Made by a program: the position numbers and the translations under genes. DNA of 64,000 nucleotides from Paramecium pentaurelia (Eukaryota; Ciliophora; Oligohymenophorea; Peniculida; Parameciidae): assembly GCA_905183005.1 (NCBI GenBank), contig CAJJDO010000033.1:5820-69819 (forward strand). The letters are read 5' to 3'. Of this stretch, positions 1-13,690 are shown in pieces; position 1 is the stretch's first letter, and each line of letters begins with the position of its first letter. The notes under the pieces are model-generated. The model saw nothing but the letters and a program-made list of their open reading frames with translations, had not been told where the DNA came from and ran no database searches.

Positions 1-1321
1 CTAAAATATAAGATCAGTTTAGTGTAGGGATTATTTTTTTAGATATCATAAAAAATGTTATCATATCTTAATTTTATTGACAGCAATTTAAATATAAATG
101 ATACTACTTTTAATTAATAATCTAAACACATAAACAATAGCTAAATGAAGAGATTAAAATAAAGATCGATATAATTACTTAAAGAAAACTTAATCAACAA
201 AACATTCTTTTATGAAATACCTAGATTATTTGACATAAACAGTAATAAAGTAAAATAATTAGTTTAGAGGATTTTTCATATTGAAAGTAACCAATCACCT
301 ATGATTATTATTCTTAAATTGATTTTAAAAGTATTAGATAATCTAAAAGATTAATTAATCATCAAGATGTACAATATCATTTTGAGGATTAAGATTTAAG
401 GAAATAATTATATGTTCCCTAAAAACCATCTAATAATTTTAATTACTGATTAACTTTAGCTCAACTTTAAATTTTTCCATACTTCAAATAATAAATATTT
501 ATAAGTCACTGAGTTTAAGTATAATAACTGTTACCTTCAAGAGGATTTTCACGAAATTGATTAATATATATACAAAATATTCCTGAACACTTTTTAAATT
601 ATTAAAAACCTTTAGATAAACCCACCAACTAATTAGATTTAAAATTTAAAATAATTCACAAAGAAATTACCCAAAATTTATAGATAGTGTTAAAATATTT
701 TAATTTTTCAACTGCAAAAAATCAAAAATCTATGTATGTTTATGTTGATGATTAAAAATTATAATTAATCAATTATTCAATAACTTTAATAATTAAGGTT
801 TAGAGAAATTTTATTTTCAAAACATGTTTCAGTGACATTCAGATTTAATTATTAATTTTGAGAATTCCTCAGCAAATCCATTGATTATTAAGGTTTCTCC
901 ACTTTCGCTGTGAATTTGAGTTGCTTTACAATTAAGGTTATTTACTCCTGATTTGAATGAGATTACTTAAGAATTTAGTCTTCACATAATTCTCTACTTT
1001 AAACTTTAAACTATTTAGATCCCTCTATTTAAACAAGGGCAGCCAAACCCCCCATACCATATTGGAGGCCATAGATAAGAGCAGATAAGTATTCTTGAAA
1101 ATAATAGAGAAACCATCATTATTAATCTGAGTAATAATTCGAAATAGTGTAAGCCTATAATAATAATGAGATTTTCAAAAATCTATGAAAATACCTTTCT
1201 AAAATTCTCATAGTTATAGAAGATTTTTAATTTACATAATATTTAAGTGCATTTTTTTCATTTCATAAGAAAAAACAAATTATTACAAATCAAAATTAGA
1301 CAAGAGTTCAGAACGTAATGA
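1..1321 (+). pseudogene. Damaged hypothetical gene, 5' end outside window
   Basis: With TAA/TAG read as Gln, coding-like sequence runs through this stretch but changes frame several times. One frame is open from base 1 to a TGA at 859. Another looks more protein-like at about 560-890. A third runs from about 1020 to a TGA at 1319, beginning PLFKQGQPNPPYHIGGH and ending in a basic tail. I recognise no family. The frame changes could be frameshifts, unseen introns or retained IESs. Long TGA-free runs are common in DNA this AT-rich, so the early part is weak; the 1020-1321 part is better supported by its composition and clean stop. Confidence 0.35.
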
Positions 1322-1596
1322 ATTTGTAGGAAAAATCAATTAATCATAGAACTCAATTTTTTAGAAATTAAATTATTTATATAAAAATTAATTATTCCAT
1401 ATTATTTAAGAATAAACTCATGCATATGTTGCAATGATTTCTAAATAGCTTAATTCATCTAGTATATTTTCAATTTGAAATCTGCACAAAGTCTGAACTT
1501 CTATTTTACTGAAATGCACAAGATACTTTTATCGATTTTGCAGTATATAACTTAAATTTAGAGTAATAAAAATTCATTATTAAAATAAAAAAGAAA

Positions 1597-3024
1597 ATGC
1601 AAGAATCTTTTTAAGAGAAGCAAGCTCTAGCTGACATTTTTAATTAAATAAAAGATGTAGATATACAAATTTTTGGGGCAATATTAGAAATATTAAGAAA
1701 GGAAAATACTTAAGACAGCATTGGATTTCTATCAATCATTGGGAATCAGAGACAGCTAGAATCATAAATTTTAAAACAAGTAGGAAATTTCACCCAAGCT
1801 GATACAGAATAAAAATTGTCTGTTATAGGAAATGACATGAAGTAAATTACAGGTGTCTTAAGAAAACTAAAAGATCATGACTTCAACAAGAAAGACTTTT
1901 CCTCTGAAGAAATGAAGAATCTACATTATTTCTAATTAATAGCATCAAAGATAATAAAAGGATCATTGAATTTCTCTAATTTTTAGTTCACCTCACATCT
2001 AGAGATAACACTTTGATATAATGGGATCTAATTCATTATATATATTAGTTTAGATGAAGGTTTACCTTAGTAATAAAAATTTTGAAAATATTAAGATCTA
2101 AAATACTTCTTCAGTGGGAGCTAATTTTTTTAGAAGTAATTTAAGTGGATCTGAATTTAACAATGTTTTTATTAGTGGAATGAATTTAAATGGAGCCTTA
2201 TTATTTAATTGTAAATGGAAAAACTTGAAAATTCATGAATTATATGAGTTAGGCGGTCATTCTTGTAAAGTTAACTCTGTCTGTCTCTCTCCTGATGGTA
2301 ATACGTTAGCATCTGGTAATGATGATAAGTCTATCCGTCTATGGGATGTCAAATCAGGATAATAAAAAGCCAAATTAGATAGTCAATATAGTGATGTCTA
2401 CTCAGTCTGTTTTTCTCCTGATGGAAATTTATTAGCTGCTGGGAATCGAGATAACTTTATTTGTTTATGGGATGTTCAAACAGTAAAATAAAAAGCTTTA
2501 TTATCAGGTCATACTAATAATGTAAATTCTGTTTGTTTTTCTCCTGATGGTAATAGATTAGCTTCTTGTAGTTGCGATAACAATATCCGTCTATGGGATA
2601 TTAAAACAAAATAATAAAAAGCCAAATTAGATGGTCATACTAATGGAATAATACTCTCCTGATTCAAATAAAATAGCCTTAAGCAGTGAAGATAAGTCAA
2701 TCCGTCTATGGAATGTCAAAACAGAATAAGAATTTAAATATTCTGATAAAAATTACAAAGAACTAATAAAATAATTTAAGATTCCATTACAATAAAATAA
2801 TCCTATTTCTGAAGGTAGTATTTATATTTTTAGCCTCCAATAACATTACTTCACTTCTTATATCTTAATAGGCAATATTTTAGGCTAAAGGAGCACTTAT
2901 ATAGAAAGGAGAGTTTATAAATTAATCAAGTATAGATTTAATTACTTTATTTAAACAAAAGGGTAGCTGGATAGTAGAAAACGGATTAAAATAAACAAGC
3001 AAGGATAATTGCATAATTTCTTGA
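1597..3024 (+). pseudogene. Decayed WD40-repeat protein gene
   Basis: This is a shorter, broken relative of the intact WD40 gene at 48404-51091. From ATG 1597 it encodes an alpha-helical N-terminal region, then a pentapeptide-like stretch (GANFFRSNLSGSEFNN) and the shared motif LNGALLFNCKWKN. Four WD repeats follow with hallmark SPDG...LASG...D.SIRLWDV, the fourth truncated, and then a conserved C-terminal tail (ALIQKGEFINQ) ending at TGA 3022. The reading frame is lost near 1983 (one T short in a T run) and near 2022 (one G short), compared with the intact copy. A larger deletion at about 2645 removes the start of the last repeat. The first two changes could be sequence errors; the third is not of that kind. 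Too few blades remain for a propeller. Confidence 0.8.
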
Positions 3025-5220
3025 TAATTATAAATAATATCAATGAATTTGTTTAAGTATTTTTATGTCATTAATCAAATGTAAATGATAAATCTGAAAA
3101 TCCAAATACTCTTGCTATGTTTTAAAATAATAAAAATTTATCGTTTATGTTTTCCTAGCCCAAAGAAATATTATATTTTTGGTCTCATAATCAATTTAAT
3201 ATATATTTTTAACTATATAATTTATAAAATACCTTGAAAATATCAAACAAAAGAACAATAAAGCCGTACTCTTAAATCAATTAAGCAATCCTAATCGTGA
3301 CTTAATTATCAAACAAAAAAAAAAAAACCCTAAACTTTATTCATTTATAAACTAACTTTTGATAGATAATACATAGACAAATAATAAAAAAAATAATTCG
3401 AACTTCTTTTATAGGTTTCCAAAAATATTGAATCCCTCCAAAAGTGAGAATTGTACATGACTAATTAAATCTTGCCATCCTAAAGTATAAATAATAAAAA
3501 ATTACCATAACTTATGTTAGAAATTGCATCAAACTTATAAATAAGAGTTTGATAAGTTGAATACACTATTGTTAATTAAATTCATTATTATCATTATTCC
3601 TTACTATTGTTATATAAATATATAAATAAACTCTCTTTATAATAGCATTATACTTAACAGGTATTTATAGATAAATAAGAAATGTATTAATCTAAAATTA
3701 ATAATTTGTTTGAATAAATTCATTTTTTTTTATTATCAACAATTTGGAATGTCTATAAATTACAATATTAATTTAATTATTGAAATTAACAATATTTTTC
3801 AGTTTAATTATTAGATTATTTAAATAGTTTATTGTTTATTTTAATAGATTGTAAGACATGAAATAAAACTTTATTAAAAATAAAATTGTTATATCCTATT
3901 CTATTATTAAATAACATGGCATTTAGTTCCACTACTAATAAGAAATTATAGATTTCTGGATTAATGTTTCGATTGTAGCTAAAAAACAATAAGGAATTTT
4001 TATTATTAAGTGTTTTCCTTCCCTCAATTATTGTAGTAAAAGGGATATAGAGTATTAAAAAATTAAAAAAGCAATAAATGTTGCGTCTTTAAGATTAAAC
4101 CTAAAATAATGGAGGTGAATTTTACTTTTCTGTTAGGAAGTATTCAACTCGTAAAAGCAATACCATAGAATAATTTATTCTGAGAAAAATAAAATTAACT
4201 AAATTTTCAAAATCCATTTTCATAAATTAATTTCTCTAAATTTAAATTTGCTTATGAGAATATAAATAATTATCAAAAATAATCGATATGTGACAAAATA
4301 ACCTGTTATTATCGAATTACTTTTAGGGAATAAAAAATTTATTTACTCCAATTCAATCATGGTTTAGTGTGAGAGAGAAAATTATAAGAATGAAAATTAA
4401 ATACTTGTAGGCTGGATTTTAAATTGGCAAAATTATATAACATAAAATTTTTTTTAAGTTATAATTGGTTGGGTTGTATCATTTAGAATTTATTTCAAGT
4501 AAAAAAGTGTTAAAGTCAATTAATTAACATTGAATTGTAATTATCTTTAATTAATGCGAATGACGTTTTTCACTCCTCTATTAATTTACTGAATTTATTG
4601 AAAAGAGCCTTTTAAAATTTCCATTCTGAATCTTGAATAAAATATGAATTAAGAATATAAAATAAATCATTCTCTTCAGAGAAGTTTAGAGATATAATAA
4701 ATGAAGATTAAATTAATTATTGAAAAATTAAAAACGTTTTAATCCTTTCATAAAATCAAATGAGAAATTAGTAATTTTATTTAAAAATCAATCTTTTTTT
4801 TTTTGAAGCTTTGGAAAATTATCTATAGTAAATTAATGAGAAAATCACAGACATGAATTATTATATCAAGTAATCTTAATGATTAAAAGTATTATAAAAA
4901 GGAAAAAAATATTAAGTTAAGGTTTTCTTTTTAAAATTTTATTCTTAAAGGTTTAATTTCTTTTGATCATCTATATGGATACCTTATGAAAATTAATCAT
5001 AAAATAAAGAAATAAATAAATAATTTTAGACTCACTTATTCAAAATTTAAAAAATAATTATTTCATTAGAAATAATTTATTTGATAATAATTCTTTCATA
5101 TAATTTCTGTATATTAATTAAGTTACATAAAAGTTCGATGAGATTTTGATACTATTAATCACACTTTTAGTATAATAATATTATTCCTATTTATTTTTAT
5201 GTTTTTCTTAAAATCAAAAT
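3025..5220. other. AT-rich region without a supportable gene
   Basis: Both strands give only short frames interrupted by TGA, with no motif I recognise. There are poly-A and poly-T tracts, such as those near 3317, 3722 and 4793. It is either intergenic or heavily decayed. Confidence 0.5.
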
Positions 5221-5221
5221 G

Positions 5222-6160
5222 TTATTCAAATTAAGTTAGCAAATTTAATTATAAAACTTATATGTTAAGCTTTTATTTATTAATCCGGATTAAAGGAAAA
5301 AGGTTTTGTTAAAATTTGATCCTCTTTCAGAAAAAGAAGAGTATTAAGCTAGATTAACAGGATAGTAATTAAGAAAAAAACTAGAAGAATTTACAAAATA
5401 AAAATAAATTGTGATTTAAGGTTTATCAAAGTAAATAATATCTCTTTAAGAATATAAAATTTTCTATCATCCCTATTTTTAAGATCTATTTACATTGTAA
5501 CAATTTTGATGAAAGAGATTCCAAAAAATTCAAAATTATATATTTAAGATGAAATTGAAGAATTAATGTATTCTCATTCTTTTAAATAAAATATATTAAT
5601 GTGATTACAAATCAATACTTTATAACACCCCATTTGACAAATGATTATATTGATGGAATTTTAATTACAAGAGAAAAATTAAGTAAGACTAAACTTATTT
5701 AACCAATCTAGAGTAAAACTAGTTTCAACTTAGAGTGGGTAAGTTTCTTTAAGATTTATTAAAACATATGAAGTCACTTCAAAATAAAAATAATACAATT
5801 TACATTTGTGTTACACATCAAGGAGTAGTTTCATTAACTTTAAAAATTCAAAATATTAGAAGTCCTTATTAAATTGATCATTGTGGTCTGTATTCATTTA
5901 TTTTAGAAGATAATGGACAAATCAAAAATTATTATAAAGGGGAGTCCATTTGGTATTGAGTAGATTTTGAATTCTACTACTTTTCTTTCAAATATATAAT
6001 CATATATGAATATAATTAGTAAGCAACATTGATATAATATTTTATTACAAAATTTTAATGTATTAGTTATAATAAAAACTTTAATCAAAAAGATCATCTC
6101 AATTTTATGAAATTTTATTAGAAATACAATATAAGAAATGGCATTTATTGATATAACCCC
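5222..6160 (+). pseudogene. Remnants of one or two hypothetical genes
   Basis: A frame open to TGA 5507 reads like real protein (PLSEKEEYQARLTGQQLRKK, charged and helical). A second protein-like frame starts at about 5768 (MKSLQNKNNTIYICVTHQG) and stops at a TGA near 5955. Frames between them shift. The second part has the beta-rich look of the surface-type proteins found elsewhere in the window, but I cannot assign a family. Confidence 0.35.
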
Positions 6161-6525
6161 AATACAGAATTATATTAAATCAAAAATAAATATGAATTTA
6201 TTATTGATATAATTTATGAATAAGCTCATTATAAACACAGTTTAATATTGATTTTAAATAATTTTTAGATTATCTTAAAAATTAATTTAATTTATATGCA
6301 TATATACATATATAATAGATGAGATATTACTTAGGTAGATTTATAAAAAAATGATATTATATTATTCATTTATCATAAGTGAATAAAATTAATTAAATTG
6401 GATTTATTAATATTCTTGCCTTTCGCTGAAATAGTTTCTAGATTCTAATTTTAATTTTATTCCCAAAATGGCTAGAGAGGCTAATTCTTAAATTTATTAG
6501 TGAAACCTATATATAAGTAACGTTA

Positions 6526-7755
6526 CACATTGCTAAAATTAATAAATTGTGATTAAAGTCTAGCATAGATCAGAAAATTTTAAATTACGTAGTAATTTCA
6601 ATATATAAATTGTTTTGAAGAAACAGAATATAATATTACGATATTTGATTCAGATTAAAAGTATATTAAAATAAAGGATGAAAAAAATTTTAATTTAAAG
6701 TTGAATAGTTTTAGTATGGCATACATAGATGGAGTAACATGAATAATAATACAAAAATTTTTTTGTCTCGTTCATTAACATTAAAAACTCAGATTTATTG
6801 GTAAACTGAAATAGATCAAAAACCTAACATGATATATTAATAAGCAGATAGACTATTCGAATGTTGAAAAACTTCAACAAATTAATTGATATAGGAAGTA
6901 TATAATATTAAAATTAATAAAACAAGGGATAATTAAGAATTATTGGAAATTAAACTAATTAAATGAAAAAAATTACAGAATAAATAATGCTTAAATGAAA
7001 TTGGAGACAACTTTAACAATTAATTATAAGGACATGAAAATATATTTATATGAAGAAAAAGATTTATAATTATGATCTAATAATCAGTCAGTTGTTGCGG
7101 AGCATTAAATAAGTAAAACCATAGAAAGTGTAAATTTTAGTATATAATGTGTGAAATTATAAAATGGATAATAATTTGGGAAGATGAAATTATTTGTAAA
7201 CTAAAAAAAAATTATGTATTATATAATCGAAGCAAGGGTCATAAGATAGAGTTGATGAAAATATTAAAACTATCTGATGGTTTAGGTTGAATGGAAAAAT
7301 ATGATTTCATTTAAAGGATAATGTAGGCAATTTGTATAGATTTATTTTTTAAAAGAAAATTTTTGATTGTATTGTGTTCTTGGTGGGAATAAATTTGAAG
7401 GAGTGATTCCCTCTTAATCATAGTGCAAGCAATGGCATTTTTTAAATGTATCATTTTCTTTATCATTTGATTAGAGACTTAAATCAATAAGGTTATATCG
7501 TTTCCTGGATTATTTTTAGTGATAATTAGGCTAATGAAATAGCAATATAATAAAATTTCTATTTTCTTTAAGGTTGATAGCATTTGAAATTTATTTCAAG
7601 CAAGATCCTAATCAAAATGAGTTGGATTAAATTATATAGGTAAGAGATACTTATTTTTTTATTAGAAATTTGATAAATTTATAAGATCAGAGCTTATTGG
7701 ATATTCTTTAAATTTTGCTGCATTTATATAAATTCATCATTTTCTAGAGTTGGAT
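6526..7755 (+). repeat. Left arm of large inverted repeat
   Basis: This segment is the reverse complement of 8799-10026 at roughly 90% or better by eye, with scattered substitutions and small indels. Matching outer ends are CACATTGCTAAAAT at 6526 and ATTTTAGCAATGTG ending at 10026. The inner ends meet at CTAGAGTTGGATA (7744-7756) and TATCCAACTCTAG (8798-8810). The arm carries coding debris: a frame at 7367-7522 reads YCVLGGNKFEGVIP and then QCKQWHFLNVSFSLSFD, which resembles the core of a laminin-G-like domain. The same debris lies in the other arm in opposite orientation. Confidence 0.85.
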
Positions 7756-8172
7756 AATCTTCTGACATTTCAAATGACAATAAGATGAGAAGATAACGTG
7801 ATTAACGCCATATATTATTATTTTTTTTCTTAAATTTTAAAGAAATACTAAAACTAGAATATATTTATATGAAAATAGGAGAAAAAAAAAATCTATGTAG
7901 TAAATATATAAAAAATCATTCTCATATCAATGATAAAAAATTCGAACACTTAAAATCAGTTTCTGATTATTCCACCTGTAAATTATTCTCTCGGAATTTT
8001 TTCTAAAAAATTTTACTTTTTTTTAAGACTTCATAAATGATTTCCTAAAAGAACTTTATCCTGTTTTTTTCTTATATTCAAAGAGACTACAATGGAGATA
8101 TATTGTTTCAATAGTTAATATTCTGAGATCCAATCTAATTTAATACTTTGAAAATCAAAAATATACCTTATT

Positions 8173-8526
8173 ATGAATACTTTTAACTAAAGTCAAATTG
8201 ATGGAGACAATTTGAGACTCACAGAGTAAGAAAAATTAATGAATATATTATGGATATTGTAAGAGGATCCGAGAATTAAGTACAATTTTCATCTGTTTAA
8301 TAAAACATCAATTAAGGGTATATCATATTAGGGAAAATGGAAAAAAGAAGCAAAGAAAGTAGTGCTGATTTGCTAATCAATATTTAAATATAACAAGATA
8401 CTAAAAGTATAGATCTTACCCCTAAAATATATAACTTCAGCCTAAATCAAGGATTCAAGAACCTAATCTGTTTGTTCATACAGATTAGATCAAATATAAG
8501 TGTGGAATTAAATTATAAGGTAGTGA
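8173..8526 (+). CDS. Hypothetical ORF in the inverted-repeat loop, 117 aa
   Basis: An ATG at 8173 opens a clean 117-codon frame ending at TGA 8524. The product is basic and rich in hydrophobic beta-type segments (KWKKEAKKVVLICQSIFKYN). There is no signal peptide, membrane helix or family I recognise. It lies in the roughly 1-kb loop between the two arms. If the whole element were a transposon this would be the place for a cargo or transposase gene, but I see no DDE or other transposase motif. It could also be an exon fragment. Confidence 0.35.
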
Positions 8527-8798
8527 AACGAAAACATTTGAAAAGTATGAAAAGATGTAAAATTCATAAAAAATCTATTTGTAAAATAAAAACAACTGAA
8601 TTCAAATTTTAAATATCATTTTTATATGAAAATTTCATTTATATAACTAGAATCAATATTTAAAAATACAAAAAAAATTTTAAATTAATTTTTGCAATAT
8701 AATTATAGTTTGAGATTAATTTTTAAAATTATTATAATTTGCTCAAATTATTTTTTATCTATTTTCTAGAAGTGATAAAAATTATCAGATGTATATNT

Positions 8799-10026
8799 AT
8801 CCAACTCTAGATAAAGATGAATTTATATAAATGCAGCCAAATTTAAAGAATATCCATTAAGCTTTGATCTTATTAATATATCAAATTTCGAATATAAAAA
8901 TAAATATCTCTTACCTATATAATTTAATCCAACTCATTTTGATGAGGATCTTGTTGAAATAAATTTCAAATGCTATCAAAGAAAATAGAAATTTTATATA
9001 TAGCTATTTCATAACCTTAATTATCACTAAAAATAATCCAGGAAACGATATAACCTTATTGATTAAAGTCTTTAATCAAATGATAAAGAAAATGATACAT
9101 TTAAAAAATGCCATTGTTTGCACTATGATTAAGAGGGAATCACTCTTTCAAATTTATTCCCACTAAGAACACAATAAATTCAACATTATCCTTTACATGA
9201 AATGATATTTTTTATAGTTCAAGCTCTTAATATGATCGATTACCCTAAACCATCAGATAGTTTTAATATTTTCATTAACTCTATCTTATGATCCTTGCTT
9301 TGATTATATTATACATAATTTTTATTTTAGTTTACAAATAATTTCGTCTACCCAAAATATTATCCATTTTATTATTTTGCACATGATATACTAAAATTTA
9401 CAATTTCTATGGTTTTACTGATTTAATGCTCCGCAACAACTGACTGATTATTAGATCATAATTATATATCTTTTTCTTCATATAAATATATTTTCTTGTC
9501 CTTATAATTAATTGTTAAAGTTGTCTCCAATTTTATTTAAGCATAATTTATTCTATAATTTTTTTCATTTAATTAGTTTAATTTCCAATAATTCTTAATT
9601 ATCCCTTGTTTTATTAAAAATTATATACTTCCTATATCAATTAATTTGTTGAAGTTTTCTACATTCGAATAGTCTATCCGCTTATTAATATATCATGTAA
9701 GGTTTTTGATATTTCAGTTTATCAATAAATCAGACTTTTTAATGTTAATTAACGAGACAAAAAAATTTTAGCATTATTATTAGCGTTACTCCATCTATGT
9801 ATGGAATGCTTAAAACTAATCAACTTTAAATTAATTGTTTTTAATCCTTTAAAATTTATTTTAATTTACTTTTTATCTGAATCAAATATCGTAATATTAT
9901 ATTTTAAAATATTACTAATTTCAATTAGTTTCTTCAAAACAATTTATATATTGAAATTACTACATAATTTATAATTTTCTGATCTATGCTAGACTTTGAT
10001 CACAATTTATTAATTTTAGCAATGTG
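8799..10026 (-). repeat. Right arm of large inverted repeat
   Basis: Inverted partner of 6526-7755. It begins two bases after a lone N at 8797, which suggests that a contig join, not a biological boundary, sets its inner edge. The coding debris (for example CKQWHFLNVSFSLSF) is on the minus strand here and shares the frame breaks of the left arm. Confidence 0.85.
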
Positions 10027-10555
10027 GTGTTTGCTATTTAATTATTGTTTGAGATTATCTAGAAGTGATAAAAAACTCAGATTTATCTGCTAGAGAATTT
10101 TCTAAAGCAAAAATTAAAAATTGTTGCTTCTCTGTTCCTTATATTTGTAAAGATAAATTTTCTGGAGTTTAAAGAAATGAAACCGTTTGGCTAATATTAG
10201 CAAATTAAAATATTCAGAAATAACTCATTTTAGTTCTGCTTTTTGTTTCATTTTATTTTAATTGTTAAATATTATACTTTTTATATTGCATTTTAGTTAT
10301 ACTATTTATTTATTTTTAATCATCAATTTCTCTACTTTTTAGTTTATCTTAATAAAATTTATGTTTCGTTTCATTAAAGCAAATTGTTTAAACACTTGTC
10401 CTTTGCAAATTAACTTGACCTTCAACTGTTTTTTTGTATCAATATATGATTTGTTCAAGATGATACTAATTGGTTAAAAATGATCATCTGAAAAGCTATT
10501 TTTTAATTTTTACGAATATTTTTGGATAGTAATTATCATAATATGAAAATAAATA
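10027..10555. other. Spacer between inverted repeat and surface-antigen gene
   Basis: AT-rich and pyrimidine-rich on the plus strand. I see no convincing gene. It would hold the 3' flank of the minus-strand gene that ends at 10556. Confidence 0.4.
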
Positions 10556-12642
10556 TCATGCCATTAATCCCAAAATACCTAATGAAACTGCTGACAATAT
10601 ATAAGCACTGTCAGTAGTTACTCCATTATCTATTGTATTATTTGTATTATTTGAAATATTTGGATTGACAGATCCTGAAAGGCAACTTTCACATTTATTT
10701 GTAGCAGCATTCCAACTATAAGTGTAAGCTGATTCAGTATAGCAAATTTTGGAATCTGTCATTGTTCCTGAATCAGTCGCGCACATTTTCCACTTTAAAG
10801 AACACAAATTGTGGATGAAGTTCATCAAAGCTTGGAATTGGTTAACAATCAGTTACTGTGGCAAAGGTATCACATGAATGATTAACACAAGATGTTCCTC
10901 TTGAGTTTTCAGTCCATTCACATGATGAATTAGTTTTGCAAGCGAGTTTATCTTTGCTAGCATCAGTGCATGCTTAGAATGTCTTGCAAGTTCCATTAAC
11001 TTAATCAGTTTCAGTAGGAGTGAAAGCGCAAACAATTGATTTATTATTTTCTAAGCCATCTCCATTACAAGCAGTAATAGTTTTATAAGTTGAACAGGTA
11101 GACTTGGAAATACAATTTATTCCATTTGATACACATGACTTTCCAGAGATAACTCCAGTACAGTTAGCATTTGAAGTTCCACTAGAAATATCTTCTTATT
11201 ATTTTAATCTGTAGATTTTGTTTCCTGTAGTAGCTCCAATTGGTAATGCAAATGTACATTCTCCATCAGTCCCATTGAAACATCCAGCTTCAACATAATT
11301 AGAGCATGTTGATAGTGGTATGCATTTGGTTCCATCAGTTGTGCATGATCCTCCTGTTACATAAATAAACTTGCATTAATCATTATTACCCTTTTATTCA
11401 TCACCACACTCCTTCAATATGCCAGTATTAATTTTAGCATTCCAAAAGCATATACTATCAGTTCCATTGTTATTATATGCTGTTTATGTGTTGTAGCTAC
11501 CACAAGTTGACTTAGCTAAACATGCTTTTTCATCAGTGATACATATTGATCCATAAGAGAGATATTCATCATTAGTAGCAACCATAGCATCTGTACATAG
11601 TCCGAACTTCTAACATTTTCCAGTAGGTAACCATCCACAAGATCCATCAGTTCCCCACAACACAGGAAGCCTTTAATGATGTGTTGGCACAAGGATGTAA
11701 TAGGAATACATGTGTCTCCATTTGTTGTACATGATGGAGAAAATGCTTAGCATTCAGAATGTAACTTTTTTAAAGCATCTTCACATCTTTCATAATCATA
11801 ACATTATCCATTAACCCAAAGACATGGCCCTGAGTTGGATTTAATACAGAATTATTTATTGTTGAATTCAGTGCATGAGGCTCCAGTCACACAACCAGAT
11901 CCATATGTTTTACATCCTGATAAGAAAATGTTACATTCTTCATCAATTATACCATTACTATCACTGTAAATTCTATTTCTACATTTATTTGTTGTGACGT
12001 CCCAACCCCATCTTCCAACTCCATCTTTAGTTGTTGAGGCAGCTATACAGATAGATTGGGTCTTGTATAATGTGCAGGTTGAAATAGTGATGCAACCAGC
12101 TCCAGTTGTTGTACAAGTATCAGCAAAGTTTTAACATTAAGTATGAAAAGTAACTGTTGCTGGTTGATCTTGACATACTTAAGCTCTACAAGTTGAATTA
12201 GTTTCTTACCATGCACAAAAACTTACCATTCACTTTAAAATTTATACATTATGAATAATTAGTGTTACTTTAAGTAGAACATGAAGCAATAGCATTTGTG
12301 CATTAATTAGCCCATGTGCATTACTCACATTCTTCATCTTTTGTTGCAGTTTTATTATCTGTACAAGCTCTAACTGTACATGTAGCTGATGTAGATGTTC
12401 TAAAACAATATTTAGAACTATTACTACCAACAATAGCAGATTCACAAAATGCTAAAACACCTGTATAACTTGCACAAGTTGTGTCATTAGCTTCTGGATC
12501 AACACATCCTCCATTTCTATTATAAACACATCCTTCTAAAAATGAACAACATGTACCATCATTTTAATTTTCTGCTAATTTACATGTTTTGATTTTACAA
12601 TAATCATTTTCAGTGGCTATTGAAATGTTGTAACATTAATTT

Positions 12643-12973
12643 GTTGTAAAGTTATCAATAGATCCAGTCTTATAAGCAAATATCTTATCACATGTTTCTT
12701 AAGTTCCTTTCATTGATGTACATGGAGTAGTGTAATCAACACAACCTTTTCCATTACTAATACATCCAGGTAAGAATGAAGCACATGTAGCATTATCAGT
12801 TGCTTCTGTATTATCTGAACACTTTCGTTATATACAAGGAGTAGTATCAGTAGCTGTCGATGAATTAGTACAATAGCCTGGATAACTTAAACAAGTGGAT
12901 TATGTTCCTGAAAGTTTACTACATTCATATTTAGTTATACAAGCATCAATTCTATTACTAATGCATGTTGATA
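12643..12973 (-). repeat. 331-bp segment repeated on both sides of the gap (copy 1)
   Basis: Identical to 13691-14021 except for about three substitutions (for example CATCCAGG against CATTCAGG). It ends exactly where the run of Ns starts. It encodes antigen modules (STCISNRIDACITKYEC). It is either an internal tandem repeat with a period of about 1 kb or two overlapping contig ends that were not merged. Confidence 0.9.
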
Positions 12974-13690
12974 NNNNNNNNNNNNNNNNNNNNNNNNNNN
13001 NNNNNNNNNNNNNNNNNNNNNNNNNNNNNNNNNNNNNNNNNNNNNNNNNNNNNNNNNNNNNNNNNNNNNNNNNNNNNNNNNNNNNNNNNNNNNNNNNNNN
13101 NNNNNNNNNNNNNNNNNNNNNNNNNNNNNNNNNNNNNNNNNNNNNNNNNNNNNNNNNNNNNNNNNNNNNNNNNNNNNNNNNNNNNNNNNNNNNNNNNNNN
13201 NNNNNNNNNNNNNNNNNNNNNNNNNNNNNNNNNNNNNNNNNNNNNNNNNNNNNNNNNNNNNNNNNNNNNNNNNNNNNNNNNNNNNNNNNNNNNNNNNNNN
13301 NNNNNNNNNNNNNNNNNNNNNNNNNNNNNNNNNNNNNNNNNNNNNNNNNNNNNNNNNNNNNNNNNNNNNNNNNNNNNNNNNNNNNNNNNNNNNNNNNNNN
13401 NNNNNNNNNNNNNNNNNNNNNNNNNNNNNNNNNNNNNNNNNNNNNNNNNNNNNNNNNNNNNNNNNNNNNNNNNNNNNNNNNNNNNNNNNNNNNNNNNNNN
13501 NNNNNNNNNNNNNNNNNNNNNNNNNNNNNNNNNNNNNNNNNNNNNNNNNNNNNNNNNNNNNNNNNNNNNNNNNNNNNNNNNNNNNNNNNNNNNNNNNNNN
13601 NNNNNNNNNNNNNNNNNNNNNNNNNNNNNNNNNNNNNNNNNNNNNNNNNNNNNNNNNNNNNNNNNNNNNNNNNNNNNNNNNNNNNNNNNN
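12974..13690. other. Assembly gap (717 N)
   Basis: A run of Ns inside the antigen gene. Reading frames that cross it on either strand carry no information. Confidence 0.99.

Noticed and set aside
1040..1060. C-rich stretch as a telomeric repeat (C4A2-like)
   Set aside because: Only one short C run, no tandem repetition, and it lies in coding-like sequence.
8173..8526. Loop ORF of the inverted repeat as a Tc1/mariner transposase
   Set aside because: No DDE/D catalytic pattern or helix-turn-helix region is visible in 117 residues.
10853..12445. Minus-strand ORFs at 10853-11035 and 12242-12445
   Set aside because: They are out-of-frame readings of the surface-antigen gene; the frame with regular cysteines and Trp is the right one.
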